This document shows positions 19,811-31,600 of a stretch of DNA of 64,000 bases, in pieces (the stretch's first letter is position 1; every line of letters starts with the position of its first letter). A program made the position numbers and the translations under genes. The stretch is taken from contig JAAYIK010000012.1 in the NCBI GenBank assembly GCA_012523465.1, forward strand, positions 41,806 to 105,805. The letters are read 5' to 3'. Origin of the DNA: Lysobacteraceae bacterium (lineage in GTDB: Bacteria; Pseudomonadota; Gammaproteobacteria; Nitrococcales; AK92). The notes under the pieces were generated by a model. That model saw only the letters and a program-made list of their open reading frames with translations, was not told the DNA's origin and ran no database searches.

Positions 19811-19939
19811 GAAAGGCTCGGCTTTTCCTGACTATAAGCGAACAGGAATTCTAGCACCGGTAAGCGGTCTGCGGCGGGACCGCGCCGATGACCCGCTGCT
19901 CTCCCTGTCCCCGGCCGCACGTTCCGTTCCTGCAAAAAT

Positions 19940-20052
19940 GGTGGCGGCAGCGCCAGCCACACCCCGGCGCCCGAGTCGACCGCTGCCGCTGCTTCCTTCC
20001 GGACCTGACGGGGTTCACGGTGTATCGTCGCGAGGGGACCGACGCCGCCGCC
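19940..20052 (-). ncRNA. ffs: Signal recognition particle RNA (4.5S RNA)
   Basis: The minus strand contains the invariant SRP RNA domain IV apical hairpin, GTCAGGTCCGGAAGGAAGCA, at about 19987-20013. The 5' end (GGCGGC) pairs with the 3' end (GCCGCC) to close a rod of about 110 nt. A run of Ts follows just after the 3' end (about 19933-19938 read on the minus strand). The ends are estimated from pairing. It lies 130 bases upstream of dnaX on the same strand. Confidence 0.92.
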
Positions 20053-20497
20053 ATTGATCGTGCCAGAATCGCGCTATCATCCTGGCGAGATTGGCGCATG
20101 ACGCAGTTCAATTTGCCCGACAGTGGAGCCGCGCGGCTTCCTGCAGGCGGACTCATCCTACCATCGAAACCCGGCCGGCACCAATCCCGGCTTGCGCGGC
20201 GAACTTTTGCCGCCGCCACTGGTCAAGAGGCTAGCGGACAACAACAGGGAGCCCGAAAAATACCAACGATCCGATGGAGTGAGCACATGCGGACAACAAA
20301 GGAAATCGTTGAGCTGCGTCCTGTCTCGTCCACCCCACCCCCATCCCGCCAGCCGCTACCGTCCCCCAGATCCGGGACGCCATCATCGCTTCCCTGCGGG
20401 TCCTAGCCGCCCGCCGTTCCCTTTCGTCGTTGCATGGCCGGTCACGGCCCGGCGCCTCTTGCCGGCCGTCCGGCACGGATGATCAGGACGACAAGCC
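20053..20497. other. Intergenic region between ffs and the ABC operon
   Basis: No convincing gene. A 39-codon frame at 20287-20406 is Pro/Ser-rich without clear coding bias. The region must hold the divergent promoters of ffs and the ABC transporter genes, but no strong consensus pair stands out. Confidence 0.5.
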
Positions 20498-21470
20498 ATG
20501 ATTCGGGTTGAACGACTTACCCGCCGCTATGGCGATTTCACCGCCGTGGACGACGTCAGCTTCCATATCGGCCGCGGCGAAATCGTGGGCCTGCTGGGCC
20601 ACAACGGCGCCGGCAAGACCACGATCATGAAGATGCTGACCGGCTATCTGGAGCCGACCGCCGGCAGCATCCACATCGACGGTCTCGACATCCGCCAGCA
20701 CCGGCGTGCCATCCAGGCCCGCATCGGCTACCTGCCGGAGAATTGCCCGGTCTGGCCGGAGATGACGGTCATCGACTACCTCGACTACCAGGCCAGCCTA
20801 CACGGCGTCCCGCCCGAGCGCCGCGCCCGGGCCGTCGCCACCGCCATCCGCCGCACGGCGCTCAAGGACAAGGCCACTGCCCCCATCCAGACCCTCTCGC
20901 GCGGCTACCGCCAGCGCGTCGGGGTGGCGCAGGCCATCCTGCACGAGCCTGACATCGTCATTCTCGACGAGCCCACCAACGGCCTCGCCCCGACCCAGAT
21001 CCGGCAGATGCGGGCGCTGATCGGCGAGCTGGCCAGGACCGCCACCGTCATCGTGTCCACGCACATCCTGCAGGAGGTGCAGGCGGTCTGCGAGCGGGTG
21101 CTGATCATGCGCGCCGGACGGCTGGTGGTGGACGCGCGCCTCGACGAGCTGCAGCGGGACGGCAGGCGGCTTCTGGTCAGCGTCGACGGCGACGCCGGAA
21201 AGGTACTTGCCGCGGTGCCCGGCGTCGCCCGCGTGGAGGAGAAGGAAGGCCTCGACGGCCAGCGCCACTACCTGCTGGAGGCCGAGCCGGCGGTGGGCCC
21301 GGCGGTGGCCCGCGCCGTGCAGGAGGCGGGGTTGAGCCTCTACGCCCTGCAGCCGGAACGGCGTGACCTTGAGGCCGTGTTCGCCGAAGTCACCCGGGCC
21401 GACGACCCGCCCCCCTCAGCCCCGACCACGCTCCGGACCGAGGCGCCGTCAGTGCGCCGGGAGGCTGCCC

Positions 21471-21478
<8 letters not shown>
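20498..21478 (+). CDS. ABC transporter ATP-binding protein (GldA-like)
   Basis: A 326-residue nucleotide-binding subunit. Walker A is GHNGAGKTT near residue 38, the signature is LSRGYRQRVGVAQ, Walker B is IVILDEPTNGL, and the switch histidine is in VSTHIL. The C-terminal 100 residues form the extra domain common in ABC-2 exporters of the GldA/CcmA kind. The stop overlaps the start of the permease gene (ATGGCTGA), so the two are translationally coupled. Confidence 0.93.
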
Positions 21479-24299
<2,821 letters not shown>

Positions 24300-24302
24300 G
24301 GC

Positions 24303-25265
24303 ATGCAGAAAACCATACGCCTGCTTGCCCTGCTGCTGGCCGTCCAGGTCGTGGCGGCCGTCGCTCTCGGCTTCAGCGCGCCCAGGCTCGCGGCGCGGCC
24401 GGACCCCGTGCCGTTGCTGGCGCTGGCAGACGCCGTCCCAGACCGCATCGCGATCGCGAACGGTGACGGCGACAGCGTGGAGCTAATCAAGACAGACGCC
24501 GGCTGGCAGGTCGCCGTCCATGACGGCTTCCCCGCCGACTCAGCCAAGGTCGAGGGCCTGCTGCGCCAGCTGCGCGAGCTCACCTACCGCGCGCCCGTGG
24601 CGACCAGCAGCAGCGCCCACGCGCGGCTCAAGGTCGCCGAGGATGCCTTCGAGCGCCGCATCACCCTGGCCGCGGGCGAGGACACGCTGGCGACGCTGTA
24701 CCTCGGCAGCTCGCCCTCGGTGCGCCGGATGCACGCCCGGCGCGCCGACGACAATGCGGTCCATGAAGTGGAGTTCGCCAGCTATGAGGCGCCTGCCACG
24801 GCCTCCGACTGGATCGACAAGACCGTCCTCCAGCTGCCCGCCGACGAGGTCACCGCGCTCCAGGTGGCCGACCTGCGGCTGGTGCGCACCGCGCCGCAGC
24901 AGGCTGACGAAGCGGCGGACGAGGCTGCCGAGGCCGGTCCTGCCTGGCAGGCGGAAGGCCTCGACCAGCCGCCGAACCAGGCGGCCGTCGACGACCTGGT
25001 GCGCCGGCTGACGCAGCTGCGCATCGGCGACGTCCTGGGGCGCGAAGCCAGGCCCGAGTACGGCCTGGAGCAGCCGCGGCTGACGCTGACGCTGGAGCGC
25101 GGCGAGGCCGAGCCGGTGGAATACCGGCTCGGCAAGATGGCCGACGAGGACGGCTACGTGCTCAAGACTTCCCTGCGCCCGGAGTACTTCCGGCTGCCCT
25201 CCTATACCGGCGAAGGGCTGGTGGAGGCTGCCGACAGGGAAACCCTGCTGGCCGCCGATTCGTAG
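24303..25265 (+). CDS. DUF4340 domain-containing exported protein
   Basis: A 320-residue protein with one N-terminal membrane or signal segment (LLALLLAVQVVAAVALGF) and repeated DUF4340-like beta-rich units (W-Q-V ... L-L-x-L; DDLVRRLTQLRIGDVL; YGLEQPRLTLTL). It begins 3 bases after the permease-GldG gene. DUF4340 proteins nearly always accompany GldG-type ABC systems and probably form a periplasmic part of the same complex. The function is unproven. Confidence 0.85.
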   Translation: MQKTIRLLALLLAVQVVAAVALGFSAPRLAARPDPVPLLALADAVPDRIAIANGDGDSVELIKTDAGWQVAVHDGFPADSAKVEGLLRQLRELTYRAPVATSSSAHARLKVAEDAFERRITLAAGEDTLATLYLGSSPSVRRMHARRADDNAVHEVEFASYEAPATASDWIDKTVLQLPADEVTALQVADLRLVRTAPQQADEAADEAAEAGPAWQAEGLDQPPNQAAVDDLVRRLTQLRIGDVLGREARPEYGLEQPRLTLTLERGEAEPVEYRLGKMADEDGYVLKTSLRPEYFRLPSYTGEGLVEAADRETLLAADS

Positions 25266-25288
25266 CCTGCGCCCTCATCACCCTCTTT

Positions 25289-25323
25289 CCGAAGCCCGGC
25301 AGCCGCCGGGCTTCGGCATTTTG
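25289..25323 (+). terminator. Rho-independent terminator of the ABC operon
   Basis: A 12-bp stem (CCGAAGCCCGGC / GCCGGGCTTCGG) with a short loop, then CATTTT. It cleanly separates the ABC operon from the chemosensory operon. Confidence 0.85.
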
Positions 25324-25430
25324 CCTGCGGTCATGCGGGACATTCCGCTGCCGCCCTACCCCAATTCATCACGGCATTTCGAGAACTGGGTCACATCTGT
25401 TTGGCCTCGATAAGGCGATCATTGAAAAAA

Positions 25431-25444
25431 TTGACCCAGATCAA
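25431..25444 (+). promoter_or_regulatory. FNR/DNR-like binding site
   Basis: TTGACCCAGATCAA differs from the FNR/ANR/DNR consensus TTGAT-N4-ATCAA at one position. It is 39 bases before the start of the solute-binding lipoprotein gene. The position suits a class II activation site if transcription starts near the ribosome site, but that start is not known. Confidence 0.55.
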
Positions 25445-25483
25445 GAACAAAAACCACAACACTCTCGCAAGGAGGAGGGGGAC

Positions 25484-26734
25484 GTGAAACTGTCACGCAC
25501 GGGCGTGGTCGCCGCCATGTGGGGCCTCGCGGCGTTTCTAGCCGGCTGCGTCTTCGACGAGCCGGAACCGGGCGTCACGGCGGACAAGATCATCCTCGGC
25601 TCGGTCCTCGCTCTGCAAGGCCCAGCCGAAGGGCTCGGCCAGGGCATGCGCGACGGCCTGCTGGCTGCCCTGCGCGGCCGCACCGTCAAGGGGCGCGAGA
25701 TCGAAATCCGCTTCCTCGACGACTCCTACCAACCCGCCAAAGCCGTCGAAAGCACCAATCGCCTACTGCAGGACAAGCGGGGCATCTTCCTGATGGTCGG
25801 CAATGTCGGCACGCCGACCGCGCAGGCCACCCTGCCGCTGCTGCGCGAGCACAATATCCCGGCCGTCGGCTTCTTCACCGGCGCCGACCTGCTGCGGCCA
25901 GGCGACGGTGGCCCCATCCTCAACTACCGCGCCAGCTACGAGCAGGAGGTCGCCGCCGTAGTCGATGCCGCCATCCAGCGCGGCGTGCGCGTCGACGAGA
26001 TCTGCGCCTACGTGCAGAACGACGCTTATGGCATGGCCGGCATCAAGGGAGTGCGCAAGGCGCTGCTGCGACATGATGCGCCGCAGACCCTAATCGCCCT
26101 CTACGACCAGGTGATCGACCGCGGCGGCGAGGATCCGGTACGCAACAACATCGGCCCCATCGGCGTCTATCGGCGCAACACCACGGAAATCGAGCCCGGC
26201 TACCAGTCGCTCAAGCACTGGGAGCAGCGCAGCGGGCACAGCTGCCGGCTGGTGGTCACCGTCGGCGCTTACGAGAACATCGCCCACTTCATCCGCTACG
26301 CCCGCAAATCGGAAGACTGGCTGATTTCCGCCGTCTCCTTCACCGGCGCCGACAACCTGCGCGACGACCTGGTCCGCTACGGCATCAGCGAGGGCGTGCT
26401 GATGACCCAGGTGGTGCCGCCGCTGGATTCCAACCTGCCCATCGTGGTCGAAGCCCGCCGCGCCCTGGGCGCCAACTTCGGTTACGTCTCCCTGGAGGGC
26501 TACATCGTCGGCCGCATGCTGCTGCGGCTGCTCGAAGACATGCCCGGCGAGCTGACCCGGGAGAACTTCATGGCGCACGCCCGCCAGGCGCGCTTCGACC
26601 TCGGCGGGCTGGAGATCGACTTCGCCCGCGACGGCAACCAGGCCTCGCAGCTGGTCAACGTCAACGTGCTCGAGCGCGGTAACTGGGTCAGCGTCGACCG
26701 GGACTTTTGGGACGCGCGCCTGGCGCAGCGCTGA
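25484..26734 (+). CDS. Type I periplasmic solute-binding lipoprotein (LivJ/UrtA-like)
   Basis: A 416-residue protein with a lipobox (LAGC, Cys near residue 22), so it is probably membrane-anchored. The fold is that of branched-chain amino acid, urea or amide binding proteins: ILGSVLALQGPAEGLGQGMRDGLLAAL, FLDDSYQPAKAVESTNRLL, GTPTAQATLPLLREHNIPAVGFFTGA, and YVSLEGYIVGRMLL. No ABC permease or ATPase of the Liv type is nearby. It is followed within 22 bases by a chemosensory gene set, so it may act as a ligand receptor for the downstream MCP rather than for transport. A GGAGGAGGG site precedes the ATG. Confidence 0.85.
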   Translation: MKLSRTGVVAAMWGLAAFLAGCVFDEPEPGVTADKIILGSVLALQGPAEGLGQGMRDGLLAALRGRTVKGREIEIRFLDDSYQPAKAVESTNRLLQDKRGIFLMVGNVGTPTAQATLPLLREHNIPAVGFFTGADLLRPGDGGPILNYRASYEQEVAAVVDAAIQRGVRVDEICAYVQNDAYGMAGIKGVRKALLRHDAPQTLIALYDQVIDRGGEDPVRNNIGPIGVYRRNTTEIEPGYQSLKHWEQRSGHSCRLVVTVGAYENIAHFIRYARKSEDWLISAVSFTGADNLRDDLVRYGISEGVLMTQVVPPLDSNLPIVVEARRALGANFGYVSLEGYIVGRMLLRLLEDMPGELTRENFMAHARQARFDLGGLEIDFARDGNQASQLVNVNVLERGNWVSVDRDFWDARLAQR

Positions 26735-26755
26735 ACCACGGCTTGGAGAATCCTC

Positions 26756-27280
26756 ATGGGCGAGCTTGCCAGCGCCTGGCTGCTGGAGCTTGGCAGCGAG
26801 CGTTACGCCGCAGTCGGCAAAACCGAGCTGCAGGAAGTCATGGCGCAACCGTCCCTGACCGCCATCCCGGCCGCGCCGGCCTACTGCCGCTATCGCGTCG
26901 GCTGGCGCGGGCTCGAGCTGCCGGTGCTGGACCTGGCGGGCATCTTTGGCGCTGCGCCGGACCCGGCGCCGCCCCACTGGCTGACGGTCGCCGCCTATCG
27001 CGAGCCCACCGGACAGCCGCGCTTTGGCGCCATCCAGCTCGCCGCGCCGCCGTCCCTGATCGAAGTGTCGGACGATTCGGCGTGTCCCATTCCCGAGACC
27101 TCGCTGACCGAATACCTGGCCTACAGCTTTCTGGCCCACTGCTGTTTTCGGCACCAGGGCCGCGCCGTTCCTATCTTGAACGTCCCACGGCTGTTCTCGC
27201 CCCAGGCGCGACAGCGCCTGGCCCGCTACAGCACCCCCCCGGCCATCCGATCCGCCCGCCACCTGGAGGGAGCAACATGA
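26756..27280 (+). CDS. CheW-like domain protein
   Basis: A 174-residue protein with a CheW-type beta-barrel pattern: YRVGWRGLELPVLDLAGIFG in the middle and FRHQGRAVPILNVPRLF near the end. It is divergent from the second CheW-like gene of the operon. CheW proteins couple receptors to the CheA kinase. It overlaps the next gene by 4 bases. Confidence 0.75.
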   Translation: MGELASAWLLELGSERYAAVGKTELQEVMAQPSLTAIPAAPAYCRYRVGWRGLELPVLDLAGIFGAAPDPAPPHWLTVAAYREPTGQPRFGAIQLAAPPSLIEVSDDSACPIPETSLTEYLAYSFLAHCCFRHQGRAVPILNVPRLFSPQARQRLARYSTPPAIRSARHLEGAT

Positions 27281-28104
27281 CAGACCGGGTTTTCAGACTC
27301 ACTTTCCTGGGCTTTACCGAAACCGAAAGACGGGTGATGAGCAGCGTCATCAGGCTGGCGGAAAGCCGGGGCCGCTCCTACCGGCTGGCCGGCAACGGCG
27401 AGCCGGCCGACATCGCCGTCATCGACTGGGACAGCCAGCCGGTGCGCCAGCAGTGGCTGCGGCAGCCCGGCAAGATCCCGGCCCTGGCCGTTGCTTCCGA
27501 CCCGGAAAGCGTGGGCGATGGCTTGCTGGCGATCCGGCGCCCCTTGAGCGTCACGCGCCTGCTGGATGGCCTGGCCCAGGTTTCGATTCGCGCTTTCGGC
27601 TACATACCGGAGCTTGCCATCCACGATGCCAGCAACGTGGAAGCGGTCGCCGACAAGGTGGTCGAGGCAGCCACCCAGGCCGTGCAGCCCAGCGTGCGCC
27701 GCGGCGTCCGCGCGCTCGTCGTCGATGACAGCGCCGCGGTGCGGAAAATCATGGAGATCCAGCTGGGGCTGTACGGCTTTCACGCCGATTTCGCCGAAAC
27801 CGGCGAAGCCGCCCTCGAACGGCTGGCGACCAAGGCGTTCGACGTCGTTTTTCTCGACCTGACCCTGCCGCACATGGACGGCTACGAGGTTTGCAAGCGC
27901 ATCAAGCGCTCTCGCCACAGCCGTCAGGTCAAGGTGGTCATGCTGACCAGCCGCGCCTCCCGCATCGACCGCATCCGAGGCGCCATGGCAGGCTGCGACG
28001 CCTACCTGACCAAGCCGGTAGCGCAGGAAGATCTTCATGCCACTCTGACCGAGCTGTTCCCCAAGGAGAGCAAGCATGTCCATCAACAAAGTGCTCGTCG
28101 TTGA
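27277..28104 (+). CDS. Response regulator with N-terminal unknown domain and C-terminal receiver
   Basis: A 275-residue protein. Residues about 1-110 show an alpha/beta pattern (FLGFTETERRVM ... IAVIDWDSQP ... ALAVASDPES) that may be a degenerate receiver. The C-terminal receiver (about residues 148-265) has VVDDSAAVRKIM, the phospho-acceptor Asp in VVFLDLTLPHMDGYE, the Ser/Thr in MLTSRAS, and the Lys in YLTKPV. No output domain is present, so it probably signals by protein contact, as PilG does. It overlaps both neighbouring genes. Confidence 0.85.
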   Translation: MTDRVFRLTFLGFTETERRVMSSVIRLAESRGRSYRLAGNGEPADIAVIDWDSQPVRQQWLRQPGKIPALAVASDPESVGDGLLAIRRPLSVTRLLDGLAQVSIRAFGYIPELAIHDASNVEAVADKVVEAATQAVQPSVRRGVRALVVDDSAAVRKIMEIQLGLYGFHADFAETGEAALERLATKAFDVVFLDLTLPHMDGYEVCKRIKRSRHSRQVKVVMLTSRASRIDRIRGAMAGCDAYLTKPVAQEDLHATLTELFPKESKHVHQQSARR

Positions 28105-28441
28105 CGATTCGGCCACCGACCTGCTCCATCTGAAGAAGATCATCGAGGACGCCGGCTACCTGACCCTGACCGCCACCTCGGGCCAGGAAGCGGTGGAGAA
28201 GGCCCGCGCCCATCAGCCGGATGCCATCTTCCTCGACATCGTCATGCAGGAGATGGACGGTTACGAAGCCTGCCGGGTGCTGACCAGGGATGCGGCCACC
28301 AAGCACATCCCCATCGTCTTCGTCACCAGCAAGAACCAGAAAGCCGACCGGGTTTGGGCCGAGATGCAGGGCGCCAAGGCCTTCATCAGCAAGCCCGCCC
28401 GTCAGGAAGACATCCTCAACCAGCTCAAGGCGCTGCAGTAG
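28076..28441 (+). CDS. CheY-like response regulator (PilH-like)
   Basis: A 121-residue single receiver domain with VVDDSATD, the phospho-acceptor Asp in IFLDIVMQEMDGYEA, VTSKNQKAD and the Lys in FISKPARQED. The wording of these motifs is close to PilH of the Pil-Chp system. The start lies inside the previous gene (29-base overlap) and is preceded by AAGGAGAG, supporting this ATG. Confidence 0.92.
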   Translation: MSINKVLVVDDSATDLLHLKKIIEDAGYLTLTATSGQEAVEKARAHQPDAIFLDIVMQEMDGYEACRVLTRDAATKHIPIVFVTSKNQKADRVWAEMQGAKAFISKPARQEDILNQLKALQ

Positions 28442-28467
28442 CGCCGCCCGGCCGCTGAAGCACAGCC

Positions 28468-29043
28468 ATGGCCAGCAACCGTAGCCAGCCGCTCCGCCTG
28501 GGCCTGTCGCCGGTGCAGGCGCTGACCCGCTTCCCGGGGCTGGCGCCGTCGGAGCTGCCGACGGCACCGGCCCCGCCGCCGACGGCGGAGCGCTGGGCAG
28601 TGCCTCTGGGCGCTTTCCGTCTGCTGATCGACCCGGCCCTCAGCTGCGAGCTGAGCCAAGGCGACAGGATCTGGCCGATTCCGAACACGCCGGCCTGGAT
28701 CCGGGGAGTCATCAACCGGCGTGGAGACCTGGTGCCGGTATTCGACCTGCGGGCGCTGTTCGGCCCTCGATACCAATGGCCGTCGCAGGGCGCAACGCTG
28801 CTCTTCATCGTCGGTACCGGCGACGACGCCGGCGCCATCATCACCGACGGCCTGCCATACCGGCTACGACTCGATGACGGGCAGCCGAGCCAGCCGCCGG
28901 CCGATCTGCCGGAGCCGCTCGCCCGGCGACTGCATGCCACCTATCAATGCCAAGACACGCACTGGCTCGCCTGCGACCTGCCTGGACTGCTGCATGACCT
29001 GGGCAGGCGAGCCGACGCGACAAGCGGGGGAGAAAACGCATGA
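28468..29043 (+). CDS. CheW-like adaptor (PilI-like)
   Basis: A 191-residue CheW-domain protein. The typical core IWPIPNTPAWIRGVINRRGDLVPVFDLRALFG is present (residues about 68-100), followed by LLFIVGTGDDAGAIITD. It links the MCP to CheA. It overlaps the MCP gene by 4 bases (ATGA). Confidence 0.9.
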   Translation: MASNRSQPLRLGLSPVQALTRFPGLAPSELPTAPAPPPTAERWAVPLGAFRLLIDPALSCELSQGDRIWPIPNTPAWIRGVINRRGDLVPVFDLRALFGPRYQWPSQGATLLFIVGTGDDAGAIITDGLPYRLRLDDGQPSQPPADLPEPLARRLHATYQCQDTHWLACDLPGLLHDLGRRADATSGGENA

Positions 29044-31595
29044 AGCTGCGCCACAAAATGCTGTTGGGATCGTCGCTGCTGGTCGTGATACCGGTGCTGG
29101 TGACGGCGGCGCTGGTATCGGGCCTGTCGACTCGCCTGGCCGAGCGCTCCCTCATCGAGCAGTCCCGCGAGCAGCTGACCACGATTCGCGCCCTCAAGAG
29201 CCAGCAGGTGAACAGCTATTTCCGGCTGCTGGAAAGCGAGCTGCAGGCCTATTCGCGCGCTCCGGACGTCATCAGCGCGCTGAGCGATTTCCGCCGCGCC
29301 GCGGCCTCCCTGCGGCCAGCCGCCGGCGCTGCCGCGGCCGACATGCGCAGCGCCATCGAGGCGCATTACAACATGGCCTTCATCAGCGAATTGCGGCGCC
29401 GCGGCGGCCAGCCCCTGGACATACAACCCTATCTTGCCGGCGTGGACGGCCCGGCGCTGCCGCTGCAGTACCACTACATCGCCAACAACGCTAGCCCGGC
29501 CGGCTTCAAGCACGAGCTCGACCAGGCCGGGGACGGCTCCGTCTACAGCCAGGTCCACGCCCTGCACCATCCCCGGGTCCGCGATTTCCTGGCTTCGACC
29601 CGGCGCAACTCCGGCTACGAAGACATCCTGTTCATCGACGCCGACAGCGGCCTGGTGGTCTACTCCTACTCGAAGAGCATCGACTTCGGCACCTCCCTTG
29701 TCGACGGGCCGCACGCCGGCTCGGCTCTGGGAGAGGCCTTCCGTCGCGCCCTGGCGGCCCCCAGCCCGGACGACGTCATCTTCTCCGATTTCCACGCCTA
29801 CCTGCCGGCGTTCAATGCCCCGGTCGCGTTCCTGGCCACCCCGGTCTACCACGACAACACGCTGCTCGGGGTCCTGGCGGCGCGCATCTCCGCCGGCCGC
29901 ATCAACGACATCATGACCAGCGACGGCGCCTGGCGCGGCGTCGGCCTTGCCGAGACCGGAGAAACCTACCTGGTCGGCGCCGAAAGCACCATGCGCAACG
30001 ACAGCCGCTTCCTGGTCGAGGAGCTGGACGAATACCTCGCCGGCCTGGCCAGGACCGGCCTGCCCACAGCGCAGATCGAGCGCATCAGGGCCGCCAATAC
30101 CAGCGTGCTCCTGCAGCCGGTGGATACGCCCGCGGTCCAGGCCGCGCTGGCCGGACGCAGCGGCTTCATGCGGACCACCGACTACCGTGGTCTCCCCGTC
30201 TTCACCACTTATGCGCCCTTGTCGGTGCTGGGGACCAACTGGGCCATCATCGCCCAGCTCGATGAATCCGAGGCGTTGGCGCCGGTCGCCGCGCTGCGCC
30301 AGCAGGTGCTCGCCGGCTCGGCCGCCGTCGGCCTGGGCCTGCTGTTGCTCGGCGGCGGCGCCGGCTGGCTGTTCACCCGCACCGTCATCAGGCCGGTGCA
30401 GCATCTGGAGCGCACGGTGCGTCGGATCGCCGCCGGCGACGACACGGCGCGAGCCCGCATGCGCACCGGCGACGAGCTGCAGACGCTAGGTGACGCCTTT
30501 GACGCGCTCCTGGACGAGCGCATCGCCCAGTACGAGGAAAAGGCCAGGGAAAACGAGCGCCTCAACGACGCCGTCATCCAGCTGCTGGTGGCCGTGTCCC
30601 AGCTCAGCCAGCACGACCTGACGGTCCGCGTCCCAGTGACCGAGGATGTAACCGGTCCAGTCGCCGACGCCATCAACCAAATGGTCAGCGAGATCGGCGA
30701 CCTGCTCAACGATGCCAGCGTCGTCGCCGACCAGGTCAGCCGCGCCGCGCAGCGGGTCAAGGAGCAAGCCGACGTCGTGCGGCAGCTGGCGGCCGAGGAA
30801 GGCGTCGAGGTCGACGCCATGGCGGCCGAGCTCGACGCTGCCGCCCGCACCATGCTGGAGATCGCCGAATTGGCGCAGCGCTGCAACCAGGCAGCGGCCC
30901 GCGCCTCGGAGACCACCGGCACGGCGCTACAGACCGTCACCAGCACCGTAGCCGGCATGGGCCTGATCCGGGAGCTGGTGCATGAGACTGAAAAGCGCAT
31001 CAAGCGCCTGGGCGAGCGCTCGCAGGAAATCAGCGGCATCGTCGACATCATCAACACCCTGGCGGAGCGCACCCACGTGCTCGCGCTCAATGCCGCCATG
31101 CAGGCGGCCGCCGCCGGCGAAGCCGGCCGCGGCTTCGCCGTGGTCGCCGACGAAGTCCAGCGGCTGGCGGAAAGCTCGCGCAACGCCACGTCGCAGATCG
31201 CCAGCCTGGTGCACAACATCCAGATCGAGACATCCGACACCATCAACACCATGGGCCGCACCATCAGCGAGGTGGTGGAAGGCTCTCGGCTGGCCGAGCG
31301 CGCCGGCGAGCACATGCATCTGACCCGCGAGGCCACCGCAGAGCTGGCAGCCGCAGTCCGCGAAATCGCCACCACCTCCAGCGGCCAGGCGGAGATCAGC
31401 CGCAAGCTGCGGGAGATGGCGATCGCCGTGCAGCACAGCACGCGCCAGACCCGTGACAAGCTGGAGGAGCAGACCGCGGACACGCACGCGCTGGTCAACA
31501 GCTCCCGCAAGCTGCGGCAGGCCATCTCCGCCTTCAAGCTGCCTGCCCGCAAGCGCACGGACGCCCCGACGGAGCCGGTCGCCGAGCCCGGCTGA
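29040..31595 (+). CDS. Methyl-accepting chemotaxis protein with periplasmic sensor (PilJ-like signalling domain)
   Basis: An 851-residue transmembrane receptor. The first helix is at residues about 9-30. A large periplasmic dCache-like region follows, and a second helix sits near residues 421-445 (LLLLGGGAGWLF). HAMP-type sequence follows (RPVQHLERTVRRIAAGDD), probably with a second HAMP (LTVRVPVTEDVTGPVADAIN). The signalling hairpin tip contains ERTHVLALNAAMQAAAAGEAG and GFAVVADEVQRLAE, close to PilJ. Ligand is unknown; the solute-binding lipoprotein at the operon head is a candidate partner. No cheR/cheB is nearby, so methylation-based adaptation would need enzymes from elsewhere. Confidence 0.92.
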   Translation: MKLRHKMLLGSSLLVVIPVLVTAALVSGLSTRLAERSLIEQSREQLTTIRALKSQQVNSYFRLLESELQAYSRAPDVISALSDFRRAAASLRPAAGAAAADMRSAIEAHYNMAFISELRRRGGQPLDIQPYLAGVDGPALPLQYHYIANNASPAGFKHELDQAGDGSVYSQVHALHHPRVRDFLASTRRNSGYEDILFIDADSGLVVYSYSKSIDFGTSLVDGPHAGSALGEAFRRALAAPSPDDVIFSDFHAYLPAFNAPVAFLATPVYHDNTLLGVLAARISAGRINDIMTSDGAWRGVGLAETGETYLVGAESTMRNDSRFLVEELDEYLAGLARTGLPTAQIERIRAANTSVLLQPVDTPAVQAALAGRSGFMRTTDYRGLPVFTTYAPLSVLGTNWAIIAQLDESEALAPVAALRQQVLAGSAAVGLGLLLLGGGAGWLFTRTVIRPVQHLERTVRRIAAGDDTARARMRTGDELQTLGDAFDALLDERIAQYEEKARENERLNDAVIQLLVAVSQLSQHDLTVRVPVTEDVTGPVADAINQMVSEIGDLLNDASVVADQVSRAAQRVKEQADVVRQLAAEEGVEVDAMAAELDAAARTMLEIAELAQRCNQAAARASETTGTALQTVTSTVAGMGLIRELVHETEKRIKRLGERSQEISGIVDIINTLAERTHVLALNAAMQAAAAGEAGRGFAVVADEVQRLAESSRNATSQIASLVHNIQIETSDTINTMGRTISEVVEGSRLAERAGEHMHLTREATAELAAAVREIATTSSGQAEISRKLREMAIAVQHSTRQTRDKLEEQTADTHALVNSSRKLRQAISAFKLPARKRTDAPTEPVAEPG

Positions 31596-31600
31596 GAACC

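Noticed and set aside
20287..20406. 39-codon open frame upstream of the ABC operon
   Set aside because: It is Pro/Ser-rich, has no good ribosome site and no similarity to known leaders.
28944..30404. 486-codon minus-strand open frame
   Set aside because: It is antisense to the MCP gene, which has clear domains.
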